A DNA stretch of 64,000 nucleotides from positions 5,484,392-5,548,391 of the forward strand of contig RQOL01000616.1 of assembly GCA_013076295.1 (NCBI GenBank). The letters are read 5' to 3'. Every line of letters starts with the position of its first letter. The first letter of the stretch is position 1. The position numbers and the translations under genes are program-made. This stretch comes from Sanderia malayensis. Its lineage: Eukaryota > Cnidaria > Scyphozoa > Semaeostomeae > Pelagiidae. Positions 1-10,210 of the stretch are shown here, piece by piece. Under the pieces are notes generated by a model. The model was not told the origin of the DNA. It saw only the letters and a list, made by a program, of their open reading frames with translations, and did not search any database.

Positions 1-1
1 A

Positions 2-1745
2 AAATCAAAGAGAAGAGAACTCAGCGAAGAACATAAACAAGAAATCAGAGAAGCGTTTGATTTATTTGATACCGATAAAGACAATGCCATCGATTACCAC
101 GAGCTAAAGGTTGGTAGGCCTATAAATTTGGTATTTCTTCTGAGCTTAGAGCCAAGATGTTTAGGCCCAAACTTATTTCTCCTGAGGCTGGGTCCCCAAA
201 GCATTTTTAAGTTTTTCTTCGTATACCAAATCCGCAATTTTCATTTTAGTTGCTTCACAACGTATGAATTCCCTTGCCCAAATGACTTAATTTAGGCCTA
301 AGTAAACACACTATACCCATATAATGTAATTGGTCATTTTTTTATATTTTTGCTTATTGTGAAGGTTGCAATGAGAGCTCTTGGTTTTGATGTGAAAAAA
401 TCTGATGTGTTGAAAATATTAAAAGATTATGACCGCGAAGCAACTGGCAAAATAGTTTTTGAAGATTTTCAAGAAGTCAGTAAGTATCAACTTGAAAAAT
501 CAAACTTTTCTTGTTACAGGAAATGGCATTTTAAATGTCTAAAGAGAGAAAGTATAATAATGTTATACTCGCATGGCTCCATTAATTGGGGGTGGCTCAA
601 CTCAAGGGGCAAGAAACGTGAATGGAGAGCCACAATGACCTTAATCTTGGTTGATTGCTTTTCTAGTGACTGACTGGATGCTTGATAGGGACCCACAAGA
701 GGAGATTTTCAAATCATTTCGACTATTTGACGATGATCAGACTGGCAAGATTAGTTTGCGAAATCTGAGGCGAGTAGCCAGAGAACTTGGAGAAAACATG
801 ACAGATGAGGAGTTGAGAGCCATGATTGATGAATTCGACAAAGATGGCGATGGTGAAAGTAAGTGCTTTTATTTATTTATTGTATTATGTAAGATGATTG
901 CTTCTCAAATGCGCTGGGCTCTATCTGGTCAATTGCTCTCATTTGCTACAAGTGCAAGTATATGCATCAATTAATACATTTTTGGTAAAAAGTTATTTCA
1001 AGTGGCCCAGAAGAGGTAGAAAAGTCAAACTGGTCGTAATATCCAACAAATGTTCATTTATTGGGATCCTAAATGTTTCATGTATTTTCTGGCCAAAAAA
1101 CTGATATCTCATGAGAGGTAGACAATTCTTATTGTTCCTTCAATGCCTGTTAACCAGGATCACAAACAAACAATAGAGGTGCAAAAGTTAAAGATTTTAT
1201 GATTGCCTTCCAATTGTAATAACAATTTTGTGTGGTGATACATCCAGTACTGAATGCAGATTTTGCATTTGACAGACTGGGCTTTGCTTTAGTTTTTGGG
1301 CACGGAATGGAGAACACACAGATAATTGTTGACTTTATAGCTTGAGACTTTCAAGCTTTTTTCAAGTATGTGTCCATGCCTATGACCTGTTGTGTACACA
1401 GCCACAAGTGTTCCTTGAGCCTGAAGTAATTGTGTGCACAGAGCATTTTCTCAAGTGTAGTGTGAAGCATTTGCTTTTTTATTGCCTTCAGCAATGTTTT
1501 ACCTTGGTTTATATTCATATTCCTTGCAATATCTTGGAGCTGCTTTAAGATTTTTTAAATTGTGCTCCACTGTTAATCAAGTGAAAATTGTGCATTTTTT
1601 TGCACCTCAATATGTTAAAACACCATCACATTTTCTTCCTCTGTTTGCTGACAATCAGAGCCCATCTCCAAATTGTTATGGGTAGATTGTTTTCTTTCTA
1701 GTTAATGAAGAGGAGTTCATTGCCATTATGACTGGTGACACATAG
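2..1745 (+). CDS. CETN: Centrin (EF-hand protein), 5' end outside window
   Basis: Four exons can be joined in frame: 2-109, 365-479, 667-858 and 1702-1745 (TAG stop), giving 152 visible residues. Human centrin-2 is about 172 aa, so only the N-terminal tail is missing. Four EF-hands are readable. EF1 has a canonical loop ([12 protein letters not shown]). EF2 and EF3 lack the final acidic residue, as in vertebrate centrin-1/2. EF4 (DKDGDGE then INEEEF) is canonical. The block [18 protein letters not shown] is a strong centrin signature. Junction phases 0/1/1 are consistent; the acceptor before 365 (GAAG) is weak but gives the conserved join [11 protein letters not shown]. Centrins are calcium-binding proteins of centrioles and basal bodies, also found in nucleotide-excision-repair and mRNA-export complexes. 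The C-terminus (IMTGDT) differs from the vertebrate ending. Family assignment is firm; which centrin paralogue it is stays open. Confidence 0.93.
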
Positions 1746-3371
1746 CTGTGCAAAGATGGCTAATGTTGTCAGCACATGAAGCAGTCTTTATGGTTTAACT
1801 GTTGCATGCTTTTGGTTTAACCTTTGTTTTGTGTGATGCCCAAAGAATTAAGAACAGCTTTCAATGTGTGAGATAACAAAGATAAGGTTATGCAAAACCA
1901 AGGACAATGCAAATCTATGACATTTTTGAGCATTTTGAAATACTTTATACTTCTTATTTACCCAAAGCTTCCCCATGTTCTGGAGCATATATCTATACAT
2001 ATATTATATATACATGGGCTTCTTATTTAAAGATTTAAGGTCGTAAAAAGTTATGAAATATTAAACATGATTGATCAGATGTAATATACAGTAAAAGGAT
2101 ATTGATTACATACAGTAAAGATAGGATATCTAATGGAGCGTGGACTTTAAAATTCGTGTCATTTTTTAGACGCTTGTTTTTGTTTTGCGCACAAAATATG
2201 CCCGCTCTCAGGGATGTTGTTTTTGATCTAAACCTGGATTTGAGCAGGTTTTTTGCTTGGTTGATTACTGTAAGGGCTCTGGAAAGCGCCAGGGGATTTA
2301 TCTACTTTTAGAGGCTCCACAAGGATTATTATCAGAACTTTACCATTAGAATCACCTTGATAAAATTGACAAATAACTTCAGATGAAAAATGTCTGAAAA
2401 ATATTCGTGTAGAATAACTGCTCAACAGAGCTTCTGTGTTTGAATCAATCACAATTTCATTGATCACAGTTCCCAATTTCGAAGATAAGGCGGGCTTAAT
2501 AGAGAGGGGGAGGTCTCGTTTCCAAAGGGGGATCATCAGAGAGGGGAGTTTAGTAGAACGTTTACTGCAAATGAACTTGTTCAAGGACTTGTAGTTTCGC
2601 TTGTGATGTTTTAATCTGGCGGATTATTAGTTCTGAAATGTCGTCGTCTGAAATTTCAAAGAACATTCATGAATCGGTAAGGTAGTTGAAAATGTCTCCT
2701 ACTGAGCAACCTCCGCTTTGCTTATTGTCAAGAGACTTCAATGTAGTCTATCGGGATATTCACGCAAACTAATTGCCTTCGTTTGTCAAAACAGTTTGCA
2801 ATCAAGATTCATTGAAATTCTTCATTAATAGCTTAGGTTCGTAGCTGCACTTGCTTGTTTTCATTCAAATTGAAAATTTTGATTTTTATCTGGTAGAATC
2901 TCAGTCATAAAAGCTGCATGTTGATGTAATCGGTTGTATTTGGGCATCTGTGTTTACACACAATCACCAGCATCTGCATCGATGTATTTTGTAACCCCGT
3001 CTTCTTCAATCAAGTCTACATTACCGATAACATCATATACATTATTGCGGTGCTCTTGTATCTGTTGAATTTTAATTACGGTGTATAGTGCCACATGTAC
3101 TGGCCTGAAACATATTGCGGGTTTCTTTAATAGGCTCCACTGTTATCTGCTGTTGTGCAATTTTGCATTCACGTTGCTTGACCCCGCAACTTCTTTGTCG
3201 ACAACAAAACATGAATGTTCGTAATGCACTCGCGAAATGCTTTTCACAAGAAAACACAAAGCAATCAAAGAAGATCAGTTAAGGAGTCATTTACCATCAT
3301 TGTTCCCAGTAGACAAAGTAATGTACCAGGTGAATAAAACTACAGACTAGTCTTCTGAAAAGTGCGAATAC
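1746..3371. other. Intergenic, centrin 3' flank to first receptor
   Basis: No gene recognised. An uninterrupted reading frame of about 118 codons exists on the minus strand (2228-2584), but it resembles no family I know and has no splice context. The DNA is AT-rich and contains short TA-rich runs (1988-2012). Confidence 0.5.
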
Positions 3372-4301
3372 ATGTTCAGGCAACGCCGCAACGGGATTAT
3401 GGATGCGAAGTATATTGCACTTACGATTGTACATATGATCATATGTTTGGTGTCGCTTGTGTTTAACAGCCTAGGCATTTACATGTTGAGCCTTGTGAGA
3501 CGTTCAAGTCCCAGTCAAAAGATTCTCATCGTGAATTTAAGTGCCTCTGAAATCTTCATTTGTTTATTCGGCATTGCACATGACATTGCTAAATTGTGCG
3601 GCGTTAGTGCCGACAGGAGATTTGTCTTCAATGTTGCACTAAGTAGCGGCTACATCTGTTGGTATTTTGCAATGTACTTGATTACCATCGATCGAATGCT
3701 GGGAAGCATGTTTCCTTTGCGGCATAGGTATTTGCTGACAAAACGACGTATGCTAATAACGGTTGTGTTCAAATGGGTTCTGGGCCTGCTGTTTTCGACC
3801 CTGTTTATATTTGGCGAGAAGGTCAATGTGATCTTCAGAACGTACATCTGGCTAATTCTTGATGTTATATTCGTGTTTTTCTGCCTGCTTGCTTACGGCA
3901 GCATTTTCGTCATCATGATCAAGCGAATGCATCTTAAGAGTGACGATGCTACGACAACAAGCATGACATTACGAGAAAACCATCTCATGAGGAGAAATAA
4001 ACAGTTCTTTAGGATAATTTCATTGATCATCTTGAGTTTCATGGTGTTTGAACTGGCGCCAAATATAGCTCTGATGCTATTTTACTCCAAGCAGCAATAC
4101 ACTCCTTCGTACTTGACCATTATCTACGTCATCGCCTTGCTCGTTGATCCCTTTATTTATATTTTCTTACAAGCTGACCTGAGGAAATTGTTCATGAAAA
4201 AGATTCTCAGACGGACAAATGGCAAAACTGCTCCTTACAGACCGAGAGCCAAACCTACTGTTGCATCACAATTTTCTTATTCAAATGACACTTGTTTCTA
4301 A
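3372..4301 (+). CDS. Divergent class A (rhodopsin-like) GPCR, subfamily X
   Basis: Intact single-exon frame of 309 aa starting at ATG 3372. Seven hydrophobic segments lie at about residues 15-40, 52-73, 86-109, 127-149, 157-183, 212-237 and 247-267. Class A landmarks: N32 in TM1 (1.50), an NLSAS-E motif in TM2 with Glu60 where Asp2.50 is usual, IDR (106-108) at the end of TM3, and DPFIY (259-263) in place of NPxxY, followed by helix 8 (FLQADLRKLF). Position 3.25 is Arg83, not Cys, and the second extracellular loop has no Cys, so the usual disulphide is absent. Trp6.48 is missing, though Pro230 is kept. The tail is basic and short. It is the only intact member of this subfamily here; a C-terminal copy lies near 7.7-7.9 kb. 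Ligand unknown. The gene faces its minus-strand neighbour tail to tail. Confidence 0.85.
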   Translation: MFRQRRNGIMDAKYIALTIVHMIICLVSLVFNSLGIYMLSLVRRSSPSQKILIVNLSASEIFICLFGIAHDIAKLCGVSADRRFVFNVALSSGYICWYFAMYLITIDRMLGSMFPLRHRYLLTKRRMLITVVFKWVLGLLFSTLFIFGEKVNVIFRTYIWLILDVIFVFFCLLAYGSIFVIMIKRMHLKSDDATTTSMTLRENHLMRRNKQFFRIISLIILSFMVFELAPNIALMLFYSKQQYTPSYLTIIYVIALLVDPFIYIFLQADLRKLFMKKILRRTNGKTAPYRPRAKPTVASQFSYSNDTCF

Positions 4302-4381
4302 CAATTTGTCAATGTCGAGCTCAAGGTGATGGCTTGCTTGTTTGTTTTCGCGATACACGCGTGGTTTGTGTTCCTGGGGGT

Positions 4382-5266
4382 CTAGAAAGAGGAAGAAAAA
4401 GAGGAGGGGCTTGCAAACCTCTGTGATCTATCTTCTCTGTTGCCTTTTCGACAGAATTTTCGCCTGAACAGTTTCCTTGTGTCTGCCTGAAGAAAGATGT
4501 ATACAAGAGGATCTGTGATTAACCCCAAGGCGAAAATCGCCGTGATTGGGGCTGCATAAATATGCTTTCCCGAGTAGAGTGTGATGTGGATAATTTCTGG
4601 TATAATCACGAACAAGAGAAATGTTAAGATGATCAAACCAGCAATCTTGAAAAATTGTTTATTTCTGTTGAAGGCATGAAGGTTTCTTCGTCTTGTTGAA
4701 TCGTTATTTTCGAAATTATTTTGGCTATTGAGATATTTCTGTCCAGATGACATTTTGATGAAAATAAGAGTATATGTTGCGATGAACAGAAGCACCAACA
4801 TGACATCCAGTGTCAGCCAGATATATTTCAAATAGAAGGCCATCCAACGACCATCAAAAGTTGGAACTGTCCCAATTATGCTACCAGCTATCCATACAAG
4901 AACTGTCATTTTGACGATTCGACTTTTTGTGACAATGACTCTGTGTTTTAGTGGAAACATTCCACCTAGCAATCTATCAATAGTCATGAAATAAATGATG
5001 AACAGCCAGATCATATAGCAAGGCCATAAAATGCGGCCAATTATATTCAACATATTCAAAGATGCATGGCACAGCTTCGCAGTGGTGTAAAGCAACTCAA
5101 CTAATGCTATGAGTGCATCTGAAAGGCTGAGGTTGATTAGAAAGTACTTGCTGCAGCCTGGTCGACGTATGAGGCTCATTAGATAAATTCCCAGCACGTT
5201 CAATATGAGAGATATCAGATAAATCATCAGTATAACAGCTGATAACACTATCTCCAAGATGTCCAT
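4382..5266 (-). CDS. Divergent class A GPCR, subfamily Y, copy 1
   Basis: Intact 294-aa single-exon gene. The frame is open a little further upstream, but the only earlier start is GTG (5299), so I use ATG 5266-5264. N23 (1.50) and D50 (2.50, in NLSLSD) are present. TM3 ends in IDR (96-98), TM6 keeps Pro (FVIIPE) but has no Trp6.48, and TM7 carries DPLVY (252-256) then helix 8 (FLQADTRKLF). There is no Cys at 3.25 and none in the second extracellular loop. Intracellular loop 3 is Asn/Gln-rich and leads into a basic RRRNLHAFNRNKQFF stretch. The C-tail is Ser/Phe-rich. Nearly identical to the 7973-8854 gene; the two sit in a duplicated segment. Seven-pass receptor of the plasma membrane by family; ligand and G-protein coupling unknown. 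Confidence 0.86.
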   Translation of the reverse strand: MDILEIVLSAVILMIYLISLILNVLGIYLMSLIRRPGCSKYFLINLSLSDALIALVELLYTTAKLCHASLNMLNIIGRILWPCYMIWLFIIYFMTIDRLLGGMFPLKHRVIVTKSRIVKMTVLVWIAGSIIGTVPTFDGRWMAFYLKYIWLTLDVMLVLLFIATYTLIFIKMSSGQKYLNSQNNFENNDSTRRRNLHAFNRNKQFFKIAGLIILTFLLFVIIPEIIHITLYSGKHIYAAPITAIFALGLITDPLVYIFLQADTRKLFRRKFCRKGNREDRSQRFASPSSFSSSF

Positions 5267-6558
5267 GATTTCTTGTGATGGATGATAAAGTTTTGACACA
5301 ATAATTGCCTCGAGAAACAGTCTTCAGATTCAATTTAAGTTTAAGATTCAGAGATTGCTGAACGGGACACAAAAACGCGTCTCCCAACTTTCAAGAACAA
5401 AGAAATTATTATGATTGGGAGAATTTCATTGGGTTAAATATTAATTTTTCAAAAATGAAATGATACCTGTTTGTTAGATACCAAATTTATTTATTTGCTC
5501 AGCAGAATGGGAATTTGTTTTTACTTTAATTTGATGACATTCTTCAGTGTGTGGTTGTAAGTTATGTACACTAACCTGCAAGCCACCAGCCCCCAATAGA
5601 ATTGTTCATGCATCATTGATACATTGATTTTTGCATCGGCTAAAGAAGTCAACATATATTGGTGCAAAATTAGATTTTGCAAGATTTTCCAAACGCTCAC
5701 GACCCGATGAAAGTGTTTTTCCAGCCTTAAAGAGTTTCTACGTTATTGTTACTTGAACCAAACAGTGAAAATGTAAGTAATAGAGGGGGCGCTTATTTCA
5801 CAATTTTTGATTTTAGGGTGGGCGCTTATTGGAGGGGGCGGTCAAAGGTGGGTGGGCGCTAAATAGAGGAAATACGGTACTATTGCAATCATGGTAATCT
5901 CTTTTCTGTAACCGGTTTTATGATACAGATAATTGGCACATGTGATGTGTATGTGAAAGACAGTTCCATGACTATACTTAACGATGTCAAGGGTGTTTTC
6001 ACCATGTTTCTTGCTAGGTTGAGGCCTTTTTCCAGTTAAGAAAGAAGTAATTATGAAGACAAAACCTTGACAATTCGTGTGTGCCACAGATTATAATAGC
6101 GTGCATCGAAAAAAGCAAACCACAACAGTTACGCTTCTTTGCTCGAATTTGCTGGTGCGAATTTGATAGCAAAGCTTTAAAATTGTTAATTGTTTATAAA
6201 TCCAAAAAAAGAAGCTAGCATATTTCTTTAGACAGGTGGTTAGTTTCAATGCACTACCCGTATAAGATGACACGGCTTACAGAAGCAAGTATAAAATGAC
6301 TGCAATACGCCCGCAACAATCAATCAATATGTGGATATATCCACCAGTTGTTATGGAAATTGCAACTAAAGGATACAAAGCAATATAGATACTTAGCTTT
6401 CTTGTTGTCCAAATCCGAATTTGAAATTCAGGCATTCATTCGTCAACAATAGTCCATCAATTTAAGCAGAATCCATCTGTCTGATCTGTTATATATTCTT
6501 ACTGAAACTAGTATTTATATATGGTGTCGTCATTTGTCGAGTTCTGCTCATTTGAAGT
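5267..6558. other. Duplicated receptor spacer, unit 1
   Basis: No coding gene. The stretch 5911-6110 (from the sequence around AACCGGTTTTATGATACAG onward) is repeated nearly identically at 9255-9460, and 6230-6325 recurs at about 7600-7685. These shared blocks mark the region as part of a tandemly duplicated receptor segment. Unit 1 differs from unit 2 by an insertion that contains the 5779-5879 element. Confidence 0.6.
5779..5879 (+). mobile_element. Partial copy of a small TIR element (GCGCCC family)
   Basis: Contains alternating motifs of the form GGGCGCTTATT and ends with ATAGAGGAAATACGGTA, the same terminus as the complete element at 35783-35951 further along. Only one terminus is recognisable here. 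It lies in the spacer of receptor unit 1 and is absent from the homologous spacer of unit 2, so it arrived after that duplication or was lost from unit 2. Confidence 0.65.
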
Positions 6559-7038
6559 TTAGCGAGATGACAATTCATATGGTCTATTGTCTTCGTTACT
6601 TAGTAAACAACAACATTTCTGCATGAACAATTTCCTTGTGTCAGCTTGAAGGAATATGTATATGATAGGATCTGTCATAAGCCCAAAAGCACCAGCTATG
6701 ATCAGTGAATCTGGGAATTCAGCTATGTTTCCATAATATACATACTTAACCATATTTATCAAAGCTACGAAAATGATAAATGTGACGATAATCAAACCAG
6801 CTATTGCGAAGAATTGTTTATTTCTGATGAGGATGTGACGATTTCGTCTTGCGTTATTTTCATTTGAAGTGGCAGCTTGACATAAACCAGCAAGATTTGG
6901 CCCATGGTTTCTACTTACATCTATTGCGGCTTGCAAAATATTTGAATAAATGATAGAGTAATCGACAGAATCAATGTTCAATTGATCAGATACCGATTTG
7001 TTGCAATCTTGTCCACTTTTCCCACTCTTAAAAGTCAT
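6559..7038 (-). pseudogene. Subfamily Z receptor relic with TM1-TM5 deleted in frame
   Basis: A 159-codon open frame from ATG 7038. The first ~55 codons correspond to the leader region of intact Z genes read in a different frame. Then, at about 6870, the sequence jumps straight to the third intracellular loop (SNENNARRNRH), TM6, TM7 with DPIIY, helix 8 and the usual C-terminus ELSSR. About 520 bp encoding TM1-TM5 are missing compared with 13760-14623. The deletion restores an open frame, but the product would have only two membrane helices, so I call it a pseudogene. It could still be transcribed. Homology is to the receptor genes at 11.5-18.4 kb. Confidence 0.8.
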
Positions 7039-7646
7039 ACCTTTGTGTTTATATTCGGAGTTGAGCTCTTTATGATTTTAAGAAACACGAATATTGATTA
7101 AAACAAGTTTCTTCTTAATTAAAAACAAAATAGAAATATTACAATGCTTGTTGCTGCGAAGGAGTTTCTTTTGCTTGCTAGCAAAGCAGTTGTCCAGTGA
7201 GTGATCGATATTCTGGGGCCAGCTGACTGGATAAGTCAACTCAATTTCAGACTTGTTTTAAAGCGTGTGGTTGTAGCTATTATTTAGTGAATTGCCCAGT
7301 TTGGGACATTTACTTCTCGTTCGTTGTAACATTTTTGCCGTCTCTTCCACTGCATTGTTACATTTAAAATCCGTCCGAAGATAAACTAAAACCAACCATG
7401 ATTAATCAGGACAATGAACTGGCACCTCTCATGAGCGCCAGCGAACCCGACGTGGCCAGAATTTAACGGTACTTCTCTCCTTTTTACAAGAATTCAATTT
7501 TAAGATAATCATGATGGCTATAAGAACGAAAATACTTGTACTTGTTCATAGATAAAAAATGCGAGAATTTATGTATTGATATGGTCAAATATTTGCTTTA
7601 GACACGCTGTTAGTTTCAATGCACTACCTGTATAAGATAACAGAGC
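7039..7646. other. 5' flank shared by subfamily Z loci, with a short conserved frame
   Basis: This flank (TTTATATTCGGAG... onward) is repeated upstream of the genes at 11542-12426 and, in part, 13760-14623, so it is part of the Z duplication unit and may contain their promoter. At 7398-7466 it contains a 22-codon frame (MINQDNELAPLMSASEPD start) on the plus strand. The frame is locally GC-richer than its surroundings and is preserved in the copy at 12828-12896. Confidence 0.5.
7398..7466 (+). other. Short 22-aa open frame, conserved between duplicated flanks
   Basis: ATG in a good context (ACC before ATG), 22 codons, TAA stop. The copy at 12828-12896 has the same start, stop and length. The differences seen are V to E and R to G near the end. 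Acidic and Ser-rich, with no membrane segment. Could be a peptide gene, an upstream frame, or the first exon of an unseen gene. Function unknown. Confidence 0.3.
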
Positions 7647-7892
7647 TTGCAGAAAGAATTATACCTACAATACGCCCGCAACAATCAATACACTCCTTCG
7701 TACTTGACCATTATCTACGTCTTTGCCTTGCTCGTTGATCCCTTTATTTACATTTTCTTGCAAGCTGACCTGAGGAAATTGTTCATGAAAAAGATTCTCA
7801 GGAGGACAAATTGCAAAACTGCTCCTTACAGACCGAGAGCCAAACCTACTGTTGCATCACAATTTTCTTATTCAAATGACACTTGTTTCTAA
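7647..7892 (+). pseudogene. C-terminal fragment of subfamily X receptor
   Basis: From about 7687 the sequence is nearly identical to 4099-4301 of the intact X gene (TM7 with DPFIY, helix 8, basic tail, same stop). Upstream of 7687 it is spacer DNA homologous to 6230-6325, so TM1-TM6 are absent. It is the edge of a duplicated segment, not an independent gene. The small frame starting at 7647 is a chance fusion with spacer sequence. Confidence 0.85.
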
Positions 7893-7972
7893 CAATTTGT
7901 CAATGTGAAGTTCAAGATGATGGCTTGCTTGCTTGTTCTCGTGATACACGCGTGGTTTGTGTTCCTGGGGGT

Positions 7973-8854
7973 CTAGAAGGAAGAAGAAGAGGGAGGGCCT
8001 GCAAACCCCTGTGGTCTATTCTCTCTGCTGCTATTTCGACAGAATTTTCGTCTGAACAGTTTCCTTGTGTCTGCCTGAAGAAAGATGTATACAAGAGGAT
8101 CTGTGATTAACCCCAAAGCGAAAATCGCTTCGAGTGGCGCTGTATAAATATGCTCTCCCGGGTAGAATGCGATTTGAATAATTTCTGGTATAATGACGAA
8201 CAAGATAAATGTTAAGATGATCAAACCAGCAATCTTGAAGAATTGTTTATTTTTGTTGAAGGCGTGAAGGTTTCTTCGTCTTGTTGAATCGTTATTTTCG
8301 AAATTATTTTGGCTATTGAGGTATTTCTGTCCAGATAACATTTTGATGAAAATAAGAGTATATGTTGCGATAAAGAAAAGCACCAACATGACATCCAGTG
8401 TCAGCCATATATATTTCAAGTAGAAGGCCATCCAACGACCATCAAAAGTTGGAACTACCCCACTTATGCTACCAGCTATCCATACAAGAACTGTCATTTT
8501 GACTACTCGACTTTTTGTGACAATGACTCTGTGTTTTAGTGGAAACATTCCACCTAGCAATCTATCAATAGTCATAGAATAAATGATGAACAACCAGATC
8601 AAATAGCAAGGCCATAAAATGCGGCCAATTATATTCAACATATTCAAAGATGCATGGCACAGTTTGGCAGTAACGTAAAGCAACTCGACTAATGCTATGA
8701 GTGCATCTGAAAGGCTGAGGTTGATTAGAAAGTACTTGCTGCAGCCTGTTCGATGAATGAGGCTCATACGATAAATTCCCAGCACGTTCAATGTGAGAGA
8801 CATCAGATAAATCATCAGTATAACAGCTGATAACACTATCTCCAAGATGTCCAT
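7973..8854 (-). CDS. Divergent class A GPCR, subfamily Y, copy 2
   Basis: Intact 293-aa single-exon gene with ATG at 8854-8852; the earlier GTG at 8887 is discarded for the same reason as in copy 1. Same landmarks as the 4382-5266 gene: N1.50, NLSLSD in TM2, IDR after TM3, DPLVY in TM7, FLQADTRKLF helix 8, and no disulphide cysteines. Differences are scattered substitutions in the extracellular loops (for example near TM6/TM7), one residue fewer in the C-tail and a few changes in TM1. Offset to copy 1 is about 3.59 kb, the length of the duplicated segment at this point. Expected plasma-membrane receptor; ligand unknown. Confidence 0.86.
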   Translation of the reverse strand: MDILEIVLSAVILMIYLMSLTLNVLGIYRMSLIHRTGCSKYFLINLSLSDALIALVELLYVTAKLCHASLNMLNIIGRILWPCYLIWLFIIYSMTIDRLLGGMFPLKHRVIVTKSRVVKMTVLVWIAGSISGVVPTFDGRWMAFYLKYIWLTLDVMLVLFFIATYTLIFIKMLSGQKYLNSQNNFENNDSTRRRNLHAFNKNKQFFKIAGLIILTFILFVIIPEIIQIAFYPGEHIYTAPLEAIFALGLITDPLVYIFLQADTRKLFRRKFCRNSSRENRPQGFAGPPSSSSF

Positions 8855-9817
8855 GGTTTCTTGTGATGGATGATAAAGTTTTGACACAATAATTGCTTCG
8901 AGGAACAGTCTTCAGATTCAATTTAAGTTTAAGATTCAGAGATTGCTCAAAGGGACAAAAGAACGCCTCTCAACTTTCAAGAACAAGAAAATTATTATGA
9001 TTGGGAGAATTTAATTGGGTTAAATATTAAGTTTTGAAAAATGAACTGATACCTGTTTTTTGGATACCAAACCTATTTATTTGCTCAGCAGAATAGCAAT
9101 TTGCGTTTACATTAGTTTGATGACATTCTTGAATGTGTGATTGTACGTTATGTACACTACCTGCAAGCCACCATTCCCCAATAGAGTTGTTCATGCATCA
9201 TTGATACATGAATAATTCAATTCTAAGGAACAATTCAATTAAAACCGGTTACGTAACCGGTTTTATGGTACAGATAATTGGCACATGTGATGTGTATGTG
9301 AAAGACAGTTCCATGATTATACTTAACGATGTCAAGGGTGTTTTTACCATGTTTTTCTTGTTAGGTTGAGGCCTTTTTCCAGTTAAGAAAGAAGTACTTA
9401 TGAAAGCAAACTTTGACAGTTCGTGTATGCCACAGATTATAATAACGTGCATCGAAAAACCAAATCAGAACATTTATGCTTCTTTGCTCGAATCTGCTGT
9501 TGCGAATGTGATAGCAAGGCTTTAAAATTGTCAATTATTTATACTTGTTTATAAATCAAAAAAAGAAGCTAGAATATTTCTTTGGACAGGTGGTTAGTTA
9601 CCCGTATAAGATGACAGGGCTTACAGAAGCAAGTATACCTACAATACGCCAGCAATAATCAATCAATATGTTGATATATCCACAAGTTGTATGGAAATTG
9701 CAACTAAAGCATACAAAATAATGTAGATACTAATTTTTCTTGGCGTCCAAATCCGAATTTGAAATTCAGGCATTCATTCGTCAACAATAGTCAATCAATT
9801 TAAGCAGAATCAATCTG
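8855..9817. other. Duplicated receptor spacer, unit 2, with 26-bp palindrome
   Basis: Homologous to the spacer at 5267-6550 but without the 5779-5879 insertion. At 9240-9265 there is a perfect 26-bp palindrome centred on GGTTACGTAACC. Unit 1 has only its right half (around 5911), so this is a lineage-specific structure at the place where the two spacers diverge. No coding gene seen. Confidence 0.55.
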
Positions 9818-10210
9818 CTATATATTCTTACTGAAACTAGTATTTATATATGGTGTGGACATTTGTCGAGTTCTGCTCATTTGAAGTTTAGCGAGATGAC
9901 AATTCATATGATCTATCGTCTCTGCTACTTTGTAGGTAGTATTGCTTAGTTGTAGTATGGCTGTTAATATTTGACTTAGGGCGATCATCGCTTCAGTGAT
10001 ACTGAGATTAATCAAATGATATTTGTTGCAACCAGGACGAGGGGTAAGAATTAGTAGATAAATTCCCAAAATGTTTAATATAAGTGCTACCAGAAATATT
10101 GGCAGCTTGACATAAGCCAGCAAGATTTGGTCCATTGTTTTACTTACATCTATTGCGATTTGTAAAATATTTGAATAAATGATAGAGTAATCAATGGAAT
10201 CAATGTTCAC
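9818..10210 (-). pseudogene. Subfamily Z receptor relic truncated after TM2
   Basis: TM1 and TM2 are well preserved (LILNILGIYLLILTPRPGC, NLSITEAMIALSQIL). After the residues SNTTYKV the sequence jumps to DNA matching the C-terminal codons and 3' flank of intact Z genes in another frame (AETIDHMNCHLA). About 660 bp for TM3-TM7 are lost. The junction lies where the upstream and downstream partners share the short sequence ACTTYGTA, so a microhomology-mediated deletion is likely. The first possible start of this frame is GTG, not ATG. Confidence 0.85.
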
